Source: Pseudeuparius sepicola (lineage: Eukaryota > Arthropoda > Insecta > Coleoptera > Anthribidae). From it: a stretch of 64,000 bases of DNA. The notes below the pieces were generated by a model. That model was not told the origin of the DNA, did no database searches, and saw only the letters and a list, made by a program, of their open reading frames with translations. Numbering within the stretch: position 1 is the first letter of the stretch; every line of letters starts with the position of its first letter. Below are positions 10,229 to 21,779 of this stretch, piece after piece. The stretch spans positions 60,121,949 through 60,185,948 of the forward strand of contig OY987298.1 in the NCBI GenBank assembly GCA_963920635.1. Direction: 5' to 3'. A program made the translations under genes and the position numbers.

Positions 10229-12211
10229 ATGATTAATCCAGATCTAGTGAAAGAAAGAAAACAGTGCAGTTTTAATACTGAAGAACTAACTCAACTTTTG
10301 GATGGAGGCCCAGAGAAAACAGCCGATAGAAGATTTATCGAGAAATACTTTTTAGAAGATCCCGAATTAAAATCTCAAACTCCCTTAGAGTATTTAAGTC
10401 ACAAAGAAAAATACGAGGAAGTAGTTAAAAAAGCTTGTTTGGTGTTTAAAAAAGTGAGAGAACTGCAGAATGAGGGTCACGGAGGCGTGGATAGTTTTAG
10501 GGAACTACTTGGGGGAAAATTGGGCACTGCGATATTGAAAGATGGGAATCCTCTAGCACTTCATTATGTAATGTTTATCCCTACCTTGATGGGACAAGCT
10601 AGTCTTGAGCAGCAAACTGAATGGGTACAAAGGGCTTGGGAGGCAGACATCATAGGAACCTACGCCCAGACGGAATTAGGACACGGGACATTCATCAGAG
10701 GTTTGGAAACTACAGCAACTTACGACCCCAAAACTGAAGAATTTGTTCTGAATAGTCCAACTCTAACTTCATACAAATGGTGGCCTGGTGGATTGGGACA
10801 CACAGCAAACTATGCTGTGGTAGTAGCACAGCTACATAGCAAAGGTAAATTTCATGGCATTCACCCATTTATTGTTCAGGTGAGAGATGAAGAAACTCAT
10901 ATGCCAATGCCTGGCATAAAAATTGGAGAGATTGGCTGTAAACTTGGAATGAATACTACAAACAATGGCTATCTTGGCTTCGATAGTGTTCGGATTCCAA
11001 GGAAAAACATGCTTATGAAGAATAACCAAGTTTTACCAGATGGTACATACGTGAGTTCACCAGGCAGTAGATTAACATATGGAACAATGATTTTCGTTCG
11101 GGTAGTTTTAGTTCAAGATGCTTCATCTTTCCTTAAGAAAGCAGTAACAATCGCCACTAGATATAGTGCAGTGAGGCACCAATCACAAATTAGACCAGAT
11201 CAACCTGAACCTCAGATTATTGATTTTGTAACGCAACAGTATAAATTGTTCCCTCAAATCACGTCAGCGATTGCCTTTCAACACGCCGCTAAATGGTTGT
11301 GGAATGTTTACAACGAAGTTACTGCCGAACTAGAGACGGGTAATTTAGAAAATCTTCCAGAGCTCCATGCCACATCTTGTGTCCTAAAAGCAATAAGTAC
11401 GGCAGATGCAGCAGCAGGGGTTGAAATTTTGCGGCTGGCGTGCGGCGGGCACGGTTACATGACATCTTCTAACTTGCCATCAACATATGGTTTAGTTACA
11501 GCTATGTGCACATATGAAGGAGAAAATACAGTTTTATTACTGCAGACAGCGAGATTCCTAGTTAAAATATTGCAAAATAAGACAAATCTATCAAAATTGC
11601 CAACAGTCAGATATTTAGAGACTGCACTAAACAAGAATGTTCCATTTTCAAAAAGTGTTGCCTGGATAATTGCCGTAATGCAGCAAACAGCTGCAGCGAA
11701 GATCAATTTGGCAAGTAAGAAATTAAATGTCAGAGTTGCAAGCGGCCACATTTACGAGGATGCATGGAATAGCACTTCACTTGAATTGGTAGAGGCCGCA
11801 GACCTTCACGGAAGAACTTTCATTTTAGAAACATACGCAAATACCGTCCAATCTATACAAGCATCGGGAGAGCTTAAGGTTGTTCTAAATCAACTTCTGG
11901 AACTCTATGCTGTCAATACCGCATTAAAGTTGCAAGGGCACTTGCTTAGATTCAGTAGTGTTCAGGGTAGAGATCTAGGTGAGTTGCAAACGTGGCTAGA
12001 AGATTTATTAGCAGCAATTCGGCCAAACGCTATTGGTCTGGTGGACAGTTTCGACATTCAAGATGAAATTTTGGGTTCCACCCTTGGAGCATTTGACGGA
12101 AACGTTTACGAGAGATTATTTGCCGAAGCGCAAAAAAGCCCTCTTAATTCCGAGCCAGTAAATAAGTCTTTCACTGAAAGTTTGAAACCGTTCCTAAAGT
12201 CTAATTTATAA
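10229..12211 (+). CDS. ACOX1: Peroxisomal acyl-CoA oxidase (ACOX1-type)
   Basis: The 660-residue protein has the length and layout of peroxisomal acyl-CoA oxidases. These flavoenzymes desaturate acyl-CoA to trans-2-enoyl-CoA and reduce O2 to H2O2, the first step of peroxisomal beta-oxidation. Seen in order: N-terminal alpha domain (about 15-140); FAD-binding segment with AQTELGHGT (146-154) and WWPGGLG (184-190); C-terminal flavin domain with RLACGGHGY (402-410) and the catalytic-base motif YEGENT (429-434, predicted base Glu430); then the C-terminal helical oxidase domain. The C-terminus SNL is a plausible PTS1-like peroxisomal signal. The ATG has A at -3, a good animal start context. The frame is unbroken over 1983 bp with no intron, unusual for the family in animals. 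A paralogue such as ACOX3 cannot be excluded. Confidence 0.95.
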   Translation: MINPDLVKERKQCSFNTEELTQLLDGGPEKTADRRFIEKYFLEDPELKSQTPLEYLSHKEKYEEVVKKACLVFKKVRELQNEGHGGVDSFRELLGGKLGTAILKDGNPLALHYVMFIPTLMGQASLEQQTEWVQRAWEADIIGTYAQTELGHGTFIRGLETTATYDPKTEEFVLNSPTLTSYKWWPGGLGHTANYAVVVAQLHSKGKFHGIHPFIVQVRDEETHMPMPGIKIGEIGCKLGMNTTNNGYLGFDSVRIPRKNMLMKNNQVLPDGTYVSSPGSRLTYGTMIFVRVVLVQDASSFLKKAVTIATRYSAVRHQSQIRPDQPEPQIIDFVTQQYKLFPQITSAIAFQHAAKWLWNVYNEVTAELETGNLENLPELHATSCVLKAISTADAAAGVEILRLACGGHGYMTSSNLPSTYGLVTAMCTYEGENTVLLLQTARFLVKILQNKTNLSKLPTVRYLETALNKNVPFSKSVAWIIAVMQQTAAAKINLASKKLNVRVASGHIYEDAWNSTSLELVEAADLHGRTFILETYANTVQSIQASGELKVVLNQLLELYAVNTALKLQGHLLRFSSVQGRDLGELQTWLEDLLAAIRPNAIGLVDSFDIQDEILGSTLGAFDGNVYERLFAEAQKSPLNSEPVNKSFTESLKPFLKSNL

Positions 12212-12389
12212 TTATTTATTGACGAATGTATGTAGATAGTATAGGCATAGTACCTACCTATTTTTCAATCTAGAACGTGTTAAACTGTCGGATTTATATA
12301 TAAGTAACAAATCTAAATATTACACTTATAGATAGGGATAAGTGCACCATTGTATTATATCAATATTATATTAATATATTTTTATAGTA

Positions 12390-12395
12390 AATAAA
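12390..12395 (+). terminator. Polyadenylation signal of the acyl-CoA oxidase gene
   Basis: AATAAA lies 179 bp after the stop codon on the coding strand and is followed by a T-rich stretch. It is the best-placed cleavage and polyadenylation signal for the upstream gene. Use of this exact hexamer is inferred from position. Confidence 0.6.
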
Positions 12396-12410
12396 GACGT
12401 TTCATTTATG

Positions 12411-12875
12411 AGATTAATTATTTTTATCAAGACGAATATTTTGTTACAAAATTATAAAATTATTGTAAAATTCAATCAAATCAGATAAGTTGAAAATATG
12501 AAATTATAATATCAGTACCTATACCATTAAAAGTATAGGAACAAATTAGATAGCAATCAAAGATAATTTAGAATCTTGAACATAGGATTAATTTTATCAG
12601 CAACGTAAAACATATGTTCAGGTAGAAGGTCCTAAATATACTTACTAGATTAATTATTATTACCAAGACGAATACTTGTTACAAAATTATAAAATTATTG
12701 TAAATTTCAATCAAATCAAATAAGTTGAAAATTAGAAATTATAAAATCAGTTTACCATTAAAAGTATAAAGGAACAAAGTAGATAGCAATCAAAAATAAA
12801 TTTAGAATCTTGAACATACGATTAATTTTATCAACATAAATATGTTCAGGTAGAAGTTCCTAATATATACCTATT
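12411..12875. repeat. Tandem duplication of ~235 bp downstream of the oxidase gene
   Basis: The unit 12411-12648 is repeated directly at 12649-12875 with scattered substitutions and small deletions. Shared landmarks include ACAAAATTATAAAATTATTG, TTTAGAATCTTGAACATA and TATGTTCAGGTAGAAG. No coding sequence lies inside. It is a simple local segmental duplication. Confidence 0.85.
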
Positions 12876-14277
12876 ACCTACTATAGTATACTTATAAAAA
12901 TTATAATAATATATATCAAAATGTCCTTTAATATTTTTCAAGTGTTACAGATTTCAAAAGAGTACTTATCGAAAGTAATTCATGTTGCAAGATCGAAAAG
13001 TGTATCTTGCAGGTCCAGCCAAGTAGCTTGGAGAGACCTGATGCAAAACCTTTCTGGTATTGTAGCATGGGTGCAATATTTTTACTACCCACGCAATGAC
13101 ACAAACACAATTATTATTTATTACTTTTCTAGTAATAAAAAAATAGTTCCTACTAAATAAAATATAAATATGATACAATTATTTATTATTTGTAACAAAT
13201 ATAACTCAAACTCTATTTCATAGTAAAAAAGTAAGGCAGACATTTCCGCAAGTGCGCAAGTGTTAGTATTTTTCACAGAGATCAAGAAGAAAAAGAGATC
13301 GAAGAAATCATTGTTCCGATTCCTGATTCCCATTTTCCCATTTAGCCCGATAACACTGGCTGAAAATTCTCCACAAGGTTATATTTCCATTTCCATTCAG
13401 ATATTTCAATCAAATTTATCTATACAAAAATATAAACACATAGATTACGTATGTACTTATATACCTACCTATAACATGTGCAATAAAAATTTAATGAGAA
13501 AAAGATTATATTGCAATTAACAAAATGAAAAGTGTACCTATTCAGAAACTTTCTCCAGTATCGCTTTGGTTATCTTATTACCTACTTTTGCTATCATTAC
13601 TCTGGGTAGTTTAATTTAGTTCCTGAAATTATCTACCTCTGTGACTGGATTGCTTAGCAGCTTGATATTAATATTAACTAAAAGAAAAACTTCAAACTTT
13701 CTTCTTCACTGATATGCAATAATGATGTGGAATATTATTAATTTGTTGACACTATGTTACAACTTGTCATTATTTTGCTAAATGTTAAAAGGGTGTGGGT
13801 AGGTAAATTAGGCATTTATGCTAATATGCAATTCGATATTCATGGTGTCACAGGTTTATCCTCTATCTCTTTTCGTAAACGAGATAGGAAAATTCTCTTA
13901 TATTTTCTAATTTACCTACATAAAAATTATAGAAATTTACTATATCAATGTGCTTATTTGAATACGAATTATTGTTATTAAAGTTATTGTCATTTCAGTC
14001 AACATACTAAAAAGGAACAAATTTTCATTACAAATGAAATAATTACAATAAAAACAACGCTAACAACAGGTGGTGTTAATTGATTTGACCTGTAAATTCC
14101 GGTGAAATTGGCGGAAACTTCTATAGAGTGTCCCACTTAAGATGTCTCCCTTATTTTCTTTTTCGGAAAGTATCTACACAGCTTGGTAAGCTGTGGTATC
14201 TACCTATACAAAGTCAAAAATTCATGATAGGTGTGATCCACGCGGATTGTTGTCCCCACCTACCTTACCTACATATG
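12876..14277. other. Intergenic, no gene recognised
   Basis: Several short frames occur on both strands (for example 13260-13520 and 13754-13981), but they are AT-driven and lack motifs. Nothing else can be supported. Confidence 0.4.
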
Positions 14278-15422
14278 TACAGGGTGTCCAACTTTAAAAC
14301 TGTACAAACCCGTAAAAATCTTAATTTTTGGAGATAATCGCCTAAACTTTTTTTTCTTTGAAAGCTCTTCAAAAACCGCTTGTTTTGACCTTCCTGCCAT
14401 TTTCAAAATGCAAATCTAGGGCCGGCTGCGATTTTTTTATAACCCCGATTTTCACGAAAACCATTTAGCGATTTTTTTATTTAAAATCTTTCCCTACAGG
14501 GTTAATCAGAACACCTCAAAACCCCCATATACCAAATTTGAATAACAAATATACCATTCCGCACGGTGTCAAAGCTGAGCAAAATAGGAATTTTAAAGGC
14601 ATCTGGCGAGTCAAGTGTGCCATGGAATCCCTTCAAAACAGTTGAATGGTCAACAGGACCACTCAAAATGTTGGTGTGAAAATATTTACTACAAAAATGT
14701 ACAGGGTATTTTTCTCCGAGCCATCCCAAAATTCTTAAATTTTATGAAACTTATACGGATCGAGAGTGCTCTGGAATCATTGAAAAAATATTGATAAACA
14801 CAAAAGTAATGTATTTCTTTATAAAATGCCAACTAACAAATAAAAACAATTTAAATGATTGGACCTTTCTCAACACAGTCACTGTCTAAGATGATACATT
14901 TTCTGTGCGTTTGCTGTTGTGGCACAATATGGACTTACTGACTGGCAGGCTTCTATATTTTTTAGGTTTAGTTCATTTATAGTGTGTGGAGCGGTTTTGA
15001 TGTACTCGATTTTTGACCCGTATAAAGTTCAAAAAATTCAGTAATTTGAGAAGGCACACATAAGAACACTCTATATATTCTGTATTGGACCTTTGCACAC
15101 CAAGTGAGTGGTCCTATTGACCATTCAACTGTTTGGAGCGGATTCCATGGCACACTTGACTCGGCAGATGCCTTTTAAAATTCCTATTTTGCTCAACTTT
15201 GACACCCTGTATATTTTTTGTTCAAATTTGGAATATGGAAGTTTTGGGGTGTCCTGATTAACGCTGTGGGTCAGATTTTAAATAAAAAAATCGCTAAATG
15301 GTTTTCGTGAAAATTGGGGGTATAAAAAAAATCGCCTTCAAAAATAGCGATTTTTGAAGGCCTTTCAAAAAAAAGTTTAGGAAAGATTTTACGGATTTGT
15401 ACAGTTTTAAAGTTACCTTGTA
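14278..15422. repeat. Foldback family A (copy 2), complete
   Basis: The left end TACAGGGTGTCCAACTTTAA and the right end TTAAAGTTACCTTGTA are inverted and include TA at each outer edge. The two halves are diverged inverted copies throughout, meeting near 14960-15000. This is the most complete copy of the family and shows that the unit is about 1.1 kb. It abuts another foldback element that begins at 15424. Confidence 0.75.
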
Positions 15423-15423
15423 G

Positions 15424-16904
15424 GTGTAAATGAAAAAAAAAAAACGAATTCCATTTTGGCGATTTGGAATCCAGGCCTGCTTGTCTAGGAAATAATTTTC
15501 ACCATATTTGTAATTTTGAGAAATTAATTAGGCCTTGACAGGGACGATTTATTTATTTTTGTATAGGTTAAAGCTTTTCTGGACACGATATTGAAAAATT
15601 TTATAGGTACAAAAGGTTGCTTAGAATTGAAAACTATCTCACTCTACTGATTTTCAAAGCAATTAGTTTTTAGTTCATAAATTAAAATGGTTGAAAATCA
15701 AAGTAGGCTAATTGCTTTGAAAATCAGTAGAGGACATAATTTTCAATTCAAAGGAAATTTTCTATTAACATTTTTCGATATCTTGTTCAGAAAAGACATT
15801 TAACCTACGCCGAAAATAAATCGTTCCTGTTGTGGTACTCGCCCTGTGTATGATGGTAGTTGGCGAGCGGTATGTACAGGGTGGTTCACTTGATACCTAT
15901 TTTTAGTGTGGGCCTAAGGGTGTATAACGGAAACACGGGGTAGTTTAACCTATTTATTGAAAATGAAGCACTTCTAGTCAATATAAAATAAAAAGAATTA
16001 TTTTTAATATTGATTAATAGTTAACTTTCAAATGACTATAGAATTACACTCGTCCGTTTGACTACAATCTAGCCACTGCGCAAAATTAGACCTTATAAAA
16101 ACTTGGACAATTTTATCTAATATTAAATTTAAGAACTCAAAAATATCGCCATTGACAAATTACTGCAATTAATTAATAGTTCCACCAATGAACCAAGATA
16201 AAAAATTAATTAATTGAAATAAATGATTTATTCCCCAAAATTTAGCTTAGCAAATAACTAACAATTACAAAAATATGACAGTTTAAATTGGTTACAGAAT
16301 ATTTAAATTAATTGGCTTAAAATATTTGTAAATTTCAACTAAAATATTTGAATCAAATCAATTCAAGCTTACAAACTTTTTAGGTCGGTCAATAGTCAGA
16401 GGGCGCATCAAGGGACAGCAGGACCTGGAGGCAGGACTTTACTTTTTCTCGGGGATCCGGCAGAGGTCCCCTGGCTTGGCGGTTGATCAAAAACTAATGA
16501 ACTCCGTTTGTCTCACCCGCTTTTTTATAAAATCTCCCACGTGCCCCCAGGAATTCCAGCCTGCCGGACTCGCGAGAAGCTAGTTTCCAGACAAATCTGA
16601 TTTTGGTCGGTTTTTAATAAACACCTGGGGTGCGATACCCAGTCGAGCTTCCGTAGAAGCGGAAAGTTTTTAATTCTTTAAAAACTGGAATGCGGGGCCT
16701 CACGGATTACTGTAAAATATCGTGACATTGAAACTTCTGGCTTGGCGCGTCCGTCTGGCCACTACACTGTCAATTAAGGCCTATACCTACTACCTACTTA
16801 CTTGATTTCTCAAAATTACAAATATGGTGAAAATTATTTCCTAGACAAGCAGGCTTGGACTCCAAATGACCAAATTGGAACACGAATTTTTTTCTCATTT
16901 ACAC
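15424..16904. repeat. Foldback family B, split by a solo LTR
   Basis: The outer ends are GTGTAAATGA at 15424 and TCATTTACAC at 16904. The left arm includes CCAGGCCTGCTTGTCTAG (15471 on), which returns inverted at about 16840. Without the 936-bp LTR at 15831-16766 the element is a palindrome of about 540 bp with its centre near 15690. A right-half copy of the same family lies at about 24340-24597. Confidence 0.75.
15831..16766 (-). mobile_element. Solo LTR, family L (copy 1), minus orientation
   Basis: The segment begins TGTGGTACTC and ends CCACTACA, giving TG...CA ends, and is flanked by perfect 4-bp repeats CTGT (15827-15830 and 16767-16770). The inverted arm of the host foldback near 15550 preserves the uninterrupted site with only one CTGT, which confirms the insertion. 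On the minus strand it carries an E-box CACGTG (16538-16543) followed by a TATA-like TTATAAAA, shared with the copy at 28485-30260. No internal retroelement genes remain. Superfamily is not certain; a 4-bp duplication fits some Ty3/gypsy elements. Confidence 0.8.
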
Positions 16905-17229
16905 ATATTCCGTCAAATCTGTGAACGCACGCTGCTTAGGTAGATTATGGATTCCTTTCCTTTATTACCAAAAAGTTGCGGTCCATATACTGACGTAAGT
17001 TTTATATTTCTATTCTATTCTACGCTTAATAATTTTTGGGACCATTAAATATTTCAAGTAAATTGAGCAACATTCTAGGACTTCTATCTGCTTGTTGTTG
17101 ACGTACCTAAGTACTGTAGTCAAACGTTTATGATGAGTTACTTATATAGTTTCTTTAATCGTTTTGTACATATTATTTTCTGGAAGATTGGATAAAACAT
17201 CTTAAATATTTGTTTGAACATCAAGAGGT
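16905..17229. other. Intergenic, no gene recognised
   Basis: No supported gene or complete element is seen between the foldback element and the next terminal inverted repeat. Confidence 0.4.
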
Positions 17230-19047
17230 CCCAAGCAGCATTAAAGTTGCGGTAACTGAGATGGGAACTTTGAATAAGTAGTTATTACGCAATTATTACT
17301 TAAAAATCGACTTATTAGTTTTTATTACTTATATTTAGAAAGTATGAGTAATTATGTAGTAATTATTATTACAAGTTGGAACTTTATGGTTTCAGTACTT
17401 CTAAGTAGTTTTTGAAGTATCTGGAACGGAATTGTTACTATGCAAAATTACGTTAAAGTCACGTTAACTCTAAAGTTATATTCAATGGTCGCAATTACTT
17501 TGTTGTGTTACTTGTTTATCACTTTAAAGTTTTTATTACTTTATGGTAACGGTGAAAGTAACTTCTACTTCTTAGCGACTTTAGAAATACCTCCAAAGTT
17601 ACGTAACTATATAGTCATATTTAAAGTGGAATTAACTTTCCCGCTACTCGAGAAAACTACTGATGGTACCTAAGTTTTACTTTCCACTCCATATTAAAAT
17701 TACTAGAAAGTTCCAATTACTACAAAAAAATACTTTAAAGTAACTGTCACTTCTATAGGGACCAAAATGGAAACTACATTTAGTTCCTTACAATCGTTTG
17801 AAGGATTCGGTAGTTTTTGCGAAGTGATGAAAATGTCAGCCATTAGAAAGAAGAAAAATTATAGACACACATTCACATTTTATAGAAAATTAAAGCAGCA
17901 GTTGGATGAAACGAATCGAAACACGAGCACCTGTCTTCAATACAAAATTACAAAATGCTTCTCTTGAGTGGCTACAATTTTAAATATCAACATTTCGAAA
18001 TATAGCTTAAAACACACCAGCGGAAAATAACACTCTCATATAAAAATTATAGGTTAAAGTTCCAAATGGAACCTGGTAGTAGCATTCGGAACTTAAACGA
18101 GGCTTCTGGAACCTTGAAGTCCTCTTGTAGTAATTGGGACTTTAGAGTTTAAAATATCTAAAACTAATTTTCGTCTTAAAGGTAGGAATTACCTTAAAGT
18201 GAAAAAAGTCTAGTTGCCGTTACTACCAGTTAAGTGGCAAAGCCTTCAAACACCCATTTTAAGGTAAATAATACTTAGAAGTAATTACTGAAAATTACGC
18301 CATATTTTCTTATAAAATGATAGACGCCATTAATATCAAATGTCAATTTCCTTTGGTACTGAAATAGTAATTTCTTCAAAATTGTCCCAAAAAAGAGAAA
18401 ATTGAGCAAAAATGAACTCGTATAACTTATAGAAATATTAAAAAAGCATTTTTCAGCATTTTTAGGTAATTTCGCACATTTTCGTAATTTATTCTCCCGA
18501 TAAAAAAGTGTTAAAACATGCATTTTGAGAGGGCGCGTTGTTACTTTTCAATCTATCAACGTCATATTTGAAAATTTTCAATCGTTTTAGTTTCTTGAAT
18601 CTAGTAACGAGAAATAAATCAGCAAATTAATACCTTTCTTATACCTACCATTATTCATAGATATAAGTTAAAAATAAATATTAGGTAGGTACTTCCATTT
18701 TCCACGATTATTGAAAAATGACGGAAGATGCTGGGCTAGAATACGTTTTAATTATTTAGACAAAGACAAAGCGAGGACGCGAATGTAAAGAAGCAAACAA
18801 ATCCAACAAAGTAGCGGTGACCACGCTGCTACGTCTCCACCACGTTGCCGGAACGTAAGCGCGTCGTAGCGGTGTAAGTTGCTAGGTGGTCGCCGTTACG
18901 TATCTATCACCCTCAAAATGTTCCCCATTTTGGTCGCAGGGACGTAATAGGAACGTAGTAATTACGTTCCTATCAGTAGTAATCACAACTTTAAAGTTGC
19001 AAACAAAAGTCGCCGGAATGTAACGACGACTAAAAATGCTGCTTGGG
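17230..19047. mobile_element. 1.8-kb non-autonomous element with CCCAAGCAGC ends
   Basis: The ends CCCAAGCAGCATT and AATGCTGCTTGGG are perfect 13-bp inverted repeats. The outer few hundred bases on each side are crowded with degenerate copies of AAAGTTAC, AAGTAATTACT and GGAACGTAA in both orientations, typical of subterminal transposase-binding repeats. No convincing target duplication is seen (GGT against GTA), so the superfamily is unassigned. The short frames inside (17440-17673, 17767-17967, 18275-18523) show no transposase motif. Confidence 0.65.
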
Positions 19048-19343
19048 GTAAGTTAGCCATAACGAGATGATACTTAGTTTTGTCAGATGAATTGCCAGAA
19101 ATTATAAATTGAGCCTCAATTTGGCTATCTCTGGTTACGAAATCCAGAAAGGTGGAAATGTGATGGAAGAAATAATTTCAATATCTTTGATAGTATCATT
19201 TGCAACAGTACAATCACCTGTAATTGAATTTTCGGTTATCATTTTAAAAATGAATAATTAAATAATTCTTTTTAAATGAGAAAATATTTAGTGATCGTGT
19301 TTGACGAAATTTTCTTCTTTTATAAATGGTATGATTTTTCTAG
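19048..19343. other. Short intergenic stretch, nothing recognised
   Basis: Nothing could be supported in this interval. Confidence 0.4.
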
Positions 19344-19545
19344 TTGCTTAGCTTTCTGCACTTCTGGAATCTGTTACTGTTAGGGCTGGTGTTGCTTCTT
19401 TATTCCAACTCCTCAGATTTCTGCACCTTTGGAATACGTTGGGGCTGTGTTGCTTCCTTGTCCTTGTGCCAACTTCTCAGATTTCTGCAAAGTTGGAATG
19501 TGTTGGGCTGTGTTGCTTCCTTGTTCCAATTTGTTAGCCTTTTCT
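19344..19545. repeat. ~60-bp minisatellite, three to four units
   Basis: Units share CAGATTTCTGCA, TGGAAT.YGTTGGG and CTGTGTTGCTTCC at about 57-63-bp spacing. The 168-codon frame covering 19344-19850 owes its first third to these repeats, and its hydrophobic peptide has no recognisable domain. It is therefore not called a gene. Confidence 0.7.
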
Positions 19546-20130
19546 TTTTAACTGCTAGGTCTTTATTTCTTGCAAAATGTACTGATGAGCAACTGCTTCG
19601 AGTTCTATCATGTCGGTGGATAATTAATTATGTTGGGACTATCACGTGGGGATATTACGTCGGGGTTCAACAAAATTATGTTGGGGCATTTCAACATAAA
19701 ATTTTGATATTAGGTATTTTTGAAGATAATCTGGCTCCAAAATGGTTAAAATTAAAAATATTTTTTACGTGTGTTCTCTTTCGTAGGATATTATATATTT
19801 CTTATCTCTTTCTTGTTTTTATTTATTTATATATCCCTAGCAAGATGTAAACAAGGAAGATATTATTTTATCAACAATGATACCATTATAAAGTTATAAT
19901 ACCTACAGTGTGTCCACGTTAAGGAGTTCCCACTCTTGTAATTTTTTTATTTTTGAACCGATTTTCAAAAACTTTTTTTTGTTAGATAGGTCTTCAAAAT
20001 GCGCATTAGAGCGTTAGGCAGTTTTGTCCTTAAGCTGTAACCATGGTCAACTACGACCAATTTTATGGGCCAATATTTCGTGTTTAGAATCACTTAAAAC
20101 CACCTTGTACCAATTTTCATTGCCCTAATT

Positions 20131-21779
20131 TACAGGGTGTCGGAGAAAAAATTATAATTTTTTATATTGAGATACGAATTTATTTTATTGTTTTTCTTAT
20201 TTGAAGTAGTTTTCTCGGATTAGGTCCAATTCAACGATTAGGAAAATTATAAGCTTCATCAGTGTACACACATTTTTTTGAAACATTAATGAAGATGTTC
20301 TAAGCATAATTACATTCTTATCTTAATTATTATTTAAAGATTTCAAGTGTATGAACTAATTTTTTCTAAAAAGTTTTTCTCCTCTTTTTTAAACAATACA
20401 ATACAATTTAAGTTCATACTAGCATCTTGTAGTGTGCTGTGACAACAAAATAATTCTTATTTGTCTTAACAGCTGTCAAAGTAAAGTACTTTATTCCCTA
20501 TTTCGTGCGTTATTCTACCAAAGGAAAAAAAATAAAAATACGAAAGAAATGTCCTACACTCTGCAAGAAAAAGTAGAAATAATAAGATTAGTAGAGGACG
20601 GAACCCGTACTTTTCGCGAAGCGGCTCAAGAATTTAATAGATGTCTTCCGCAACACAATCCGTTGCAAAAATTAACAGATTTTTTTGACCCACATGGAAC
20701 TATTAAAAAACTTCCAAACCAGCATCGTGAACGGGAGCGAAGAGGAAATCAAGTAATTATTGATTATTTCCTCCGAATATTTGATCGGAGATTATTTCAC
20801 TAACAATCCAAACTCGAGCCTTAGAGATGCTAGTCCTAGTAGGAACTTAAATATTTTTAAAAGTCAGATATGCGGAAATGTTAAAAAAAGGGGAAAGAAA
20901 CCTTTTAAGCCAAAATTTCTTCATACACTTGAAGCTGGAGAAACTAATATCAGATTGGAATACTGTTTATGGCTTCAAGGCATGTAAGTACCTAGAAAAT
21001 CCTAATTTTTTTTTAAATATTTTGCACACCGATGAAGCAACGTTTACCACAAATGGTATTGTATCATCAAAATATCCGCATGTGGCGCGAAGATAATCCA
21101 CATTGGACAATTGAATGTAAACGACAATATTCGTCAAAAATAAATGTTTTCTGTGGCATTTTAAATGAGAAGATTATTGGACCATACTTTTTTGATGAAA
21201 ATTTAAATCCTATGCGTTTTTAAGATTTTTGCAAAACGAATTTACCGATGCAATTGACGAACTTCCTCTTGATTATCGACACAATTTGCACTTACAGCTC
21301 GATGGAGCACCTATCCATAATGATGCAGATGTGAGACGGTGGCTAGATGATAATTTTCCTAATCGTTGGATTGGAAGAAGTAGTCCTCTTATTTTATTCG
21401 TTCGCCACCGAGATCGCCTGATCTCACGCCGCTTGATTTCTTTCTTTGGGGGACAATAAAAAATAAAGTGTGTGTTAGAAGACCCCAGACCCGACCAGAA
21501 CTTCGTGACAGCATTATAGCGGCTTGTCAAAGCATCACTCGACAGCAATTAAGAAATGTGATGATAAATAATCTTAGGCGTACTGAGAAGTGTATAAGAG
21601 AATTCGGTGGGTTAATTGAAATGGATAAGATTAAAATTTTTATGTTAGAATGTAGTTTTCTCATTTAAAGCAATGTAACCTTGTTGTAATGTTTTCATTA
21701 GATAATGTTAAAAACAATAAAATAAATTCATTCGTATCTCAATATAAAAAATAATAATTTTTTTCTCCGACACCCTGTA
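20131..21779 (+). mobile_element. Mariner-like element (DD41D type), inactive
   Basis: The ends TACAGGGTGTCGGAG and CTCCGACACCCTGTA form inverted repeats that extend about 45 bp inward (to the TATTGAGATACGAA motif), with TA at both edges. It encloses a broken transposase gene on the plus strand. The insertion lies inside the larger palindromic repeat 19904-22056. Confidence 0.8.
20549..21668 (+). pseudogene. Mariner DD41D-type transposase, frame-broken
   Basis: The start ATG (20549) opens a helix-turn-helix segment (LQEKVEIIRLVEDGTRTFRE). Later segments, in changing frames, carry the DDE/D nuclease: HTDEATF with the first Asp (near 21030), SSKINVFCGI...GPYFF, LQLDGAP with the second Asp (about 21296-21316), and RSPDLTPLDFFLWG with the third (about 21408-21450). 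The spacing from second to third Asp is about 41 residues, as in the DD41D (rosa-like) mariner branch. At least four frame changes or stops separate the blocks, so no functional protein is made. It normally cuts and pastes its own element at TA. Confidence 0.75.

Noticed and set aside
13260..13520. 86-codon frame after the oxidase gene
   Set aside because: AT-driven composition, no motif, no polyadenylation or splice context.
19344..19850. 168-codon hydrophobic frame
   Set aside because: Its first third is a ~60-bp tandem repeat and the rest is AT-rich without any domain.
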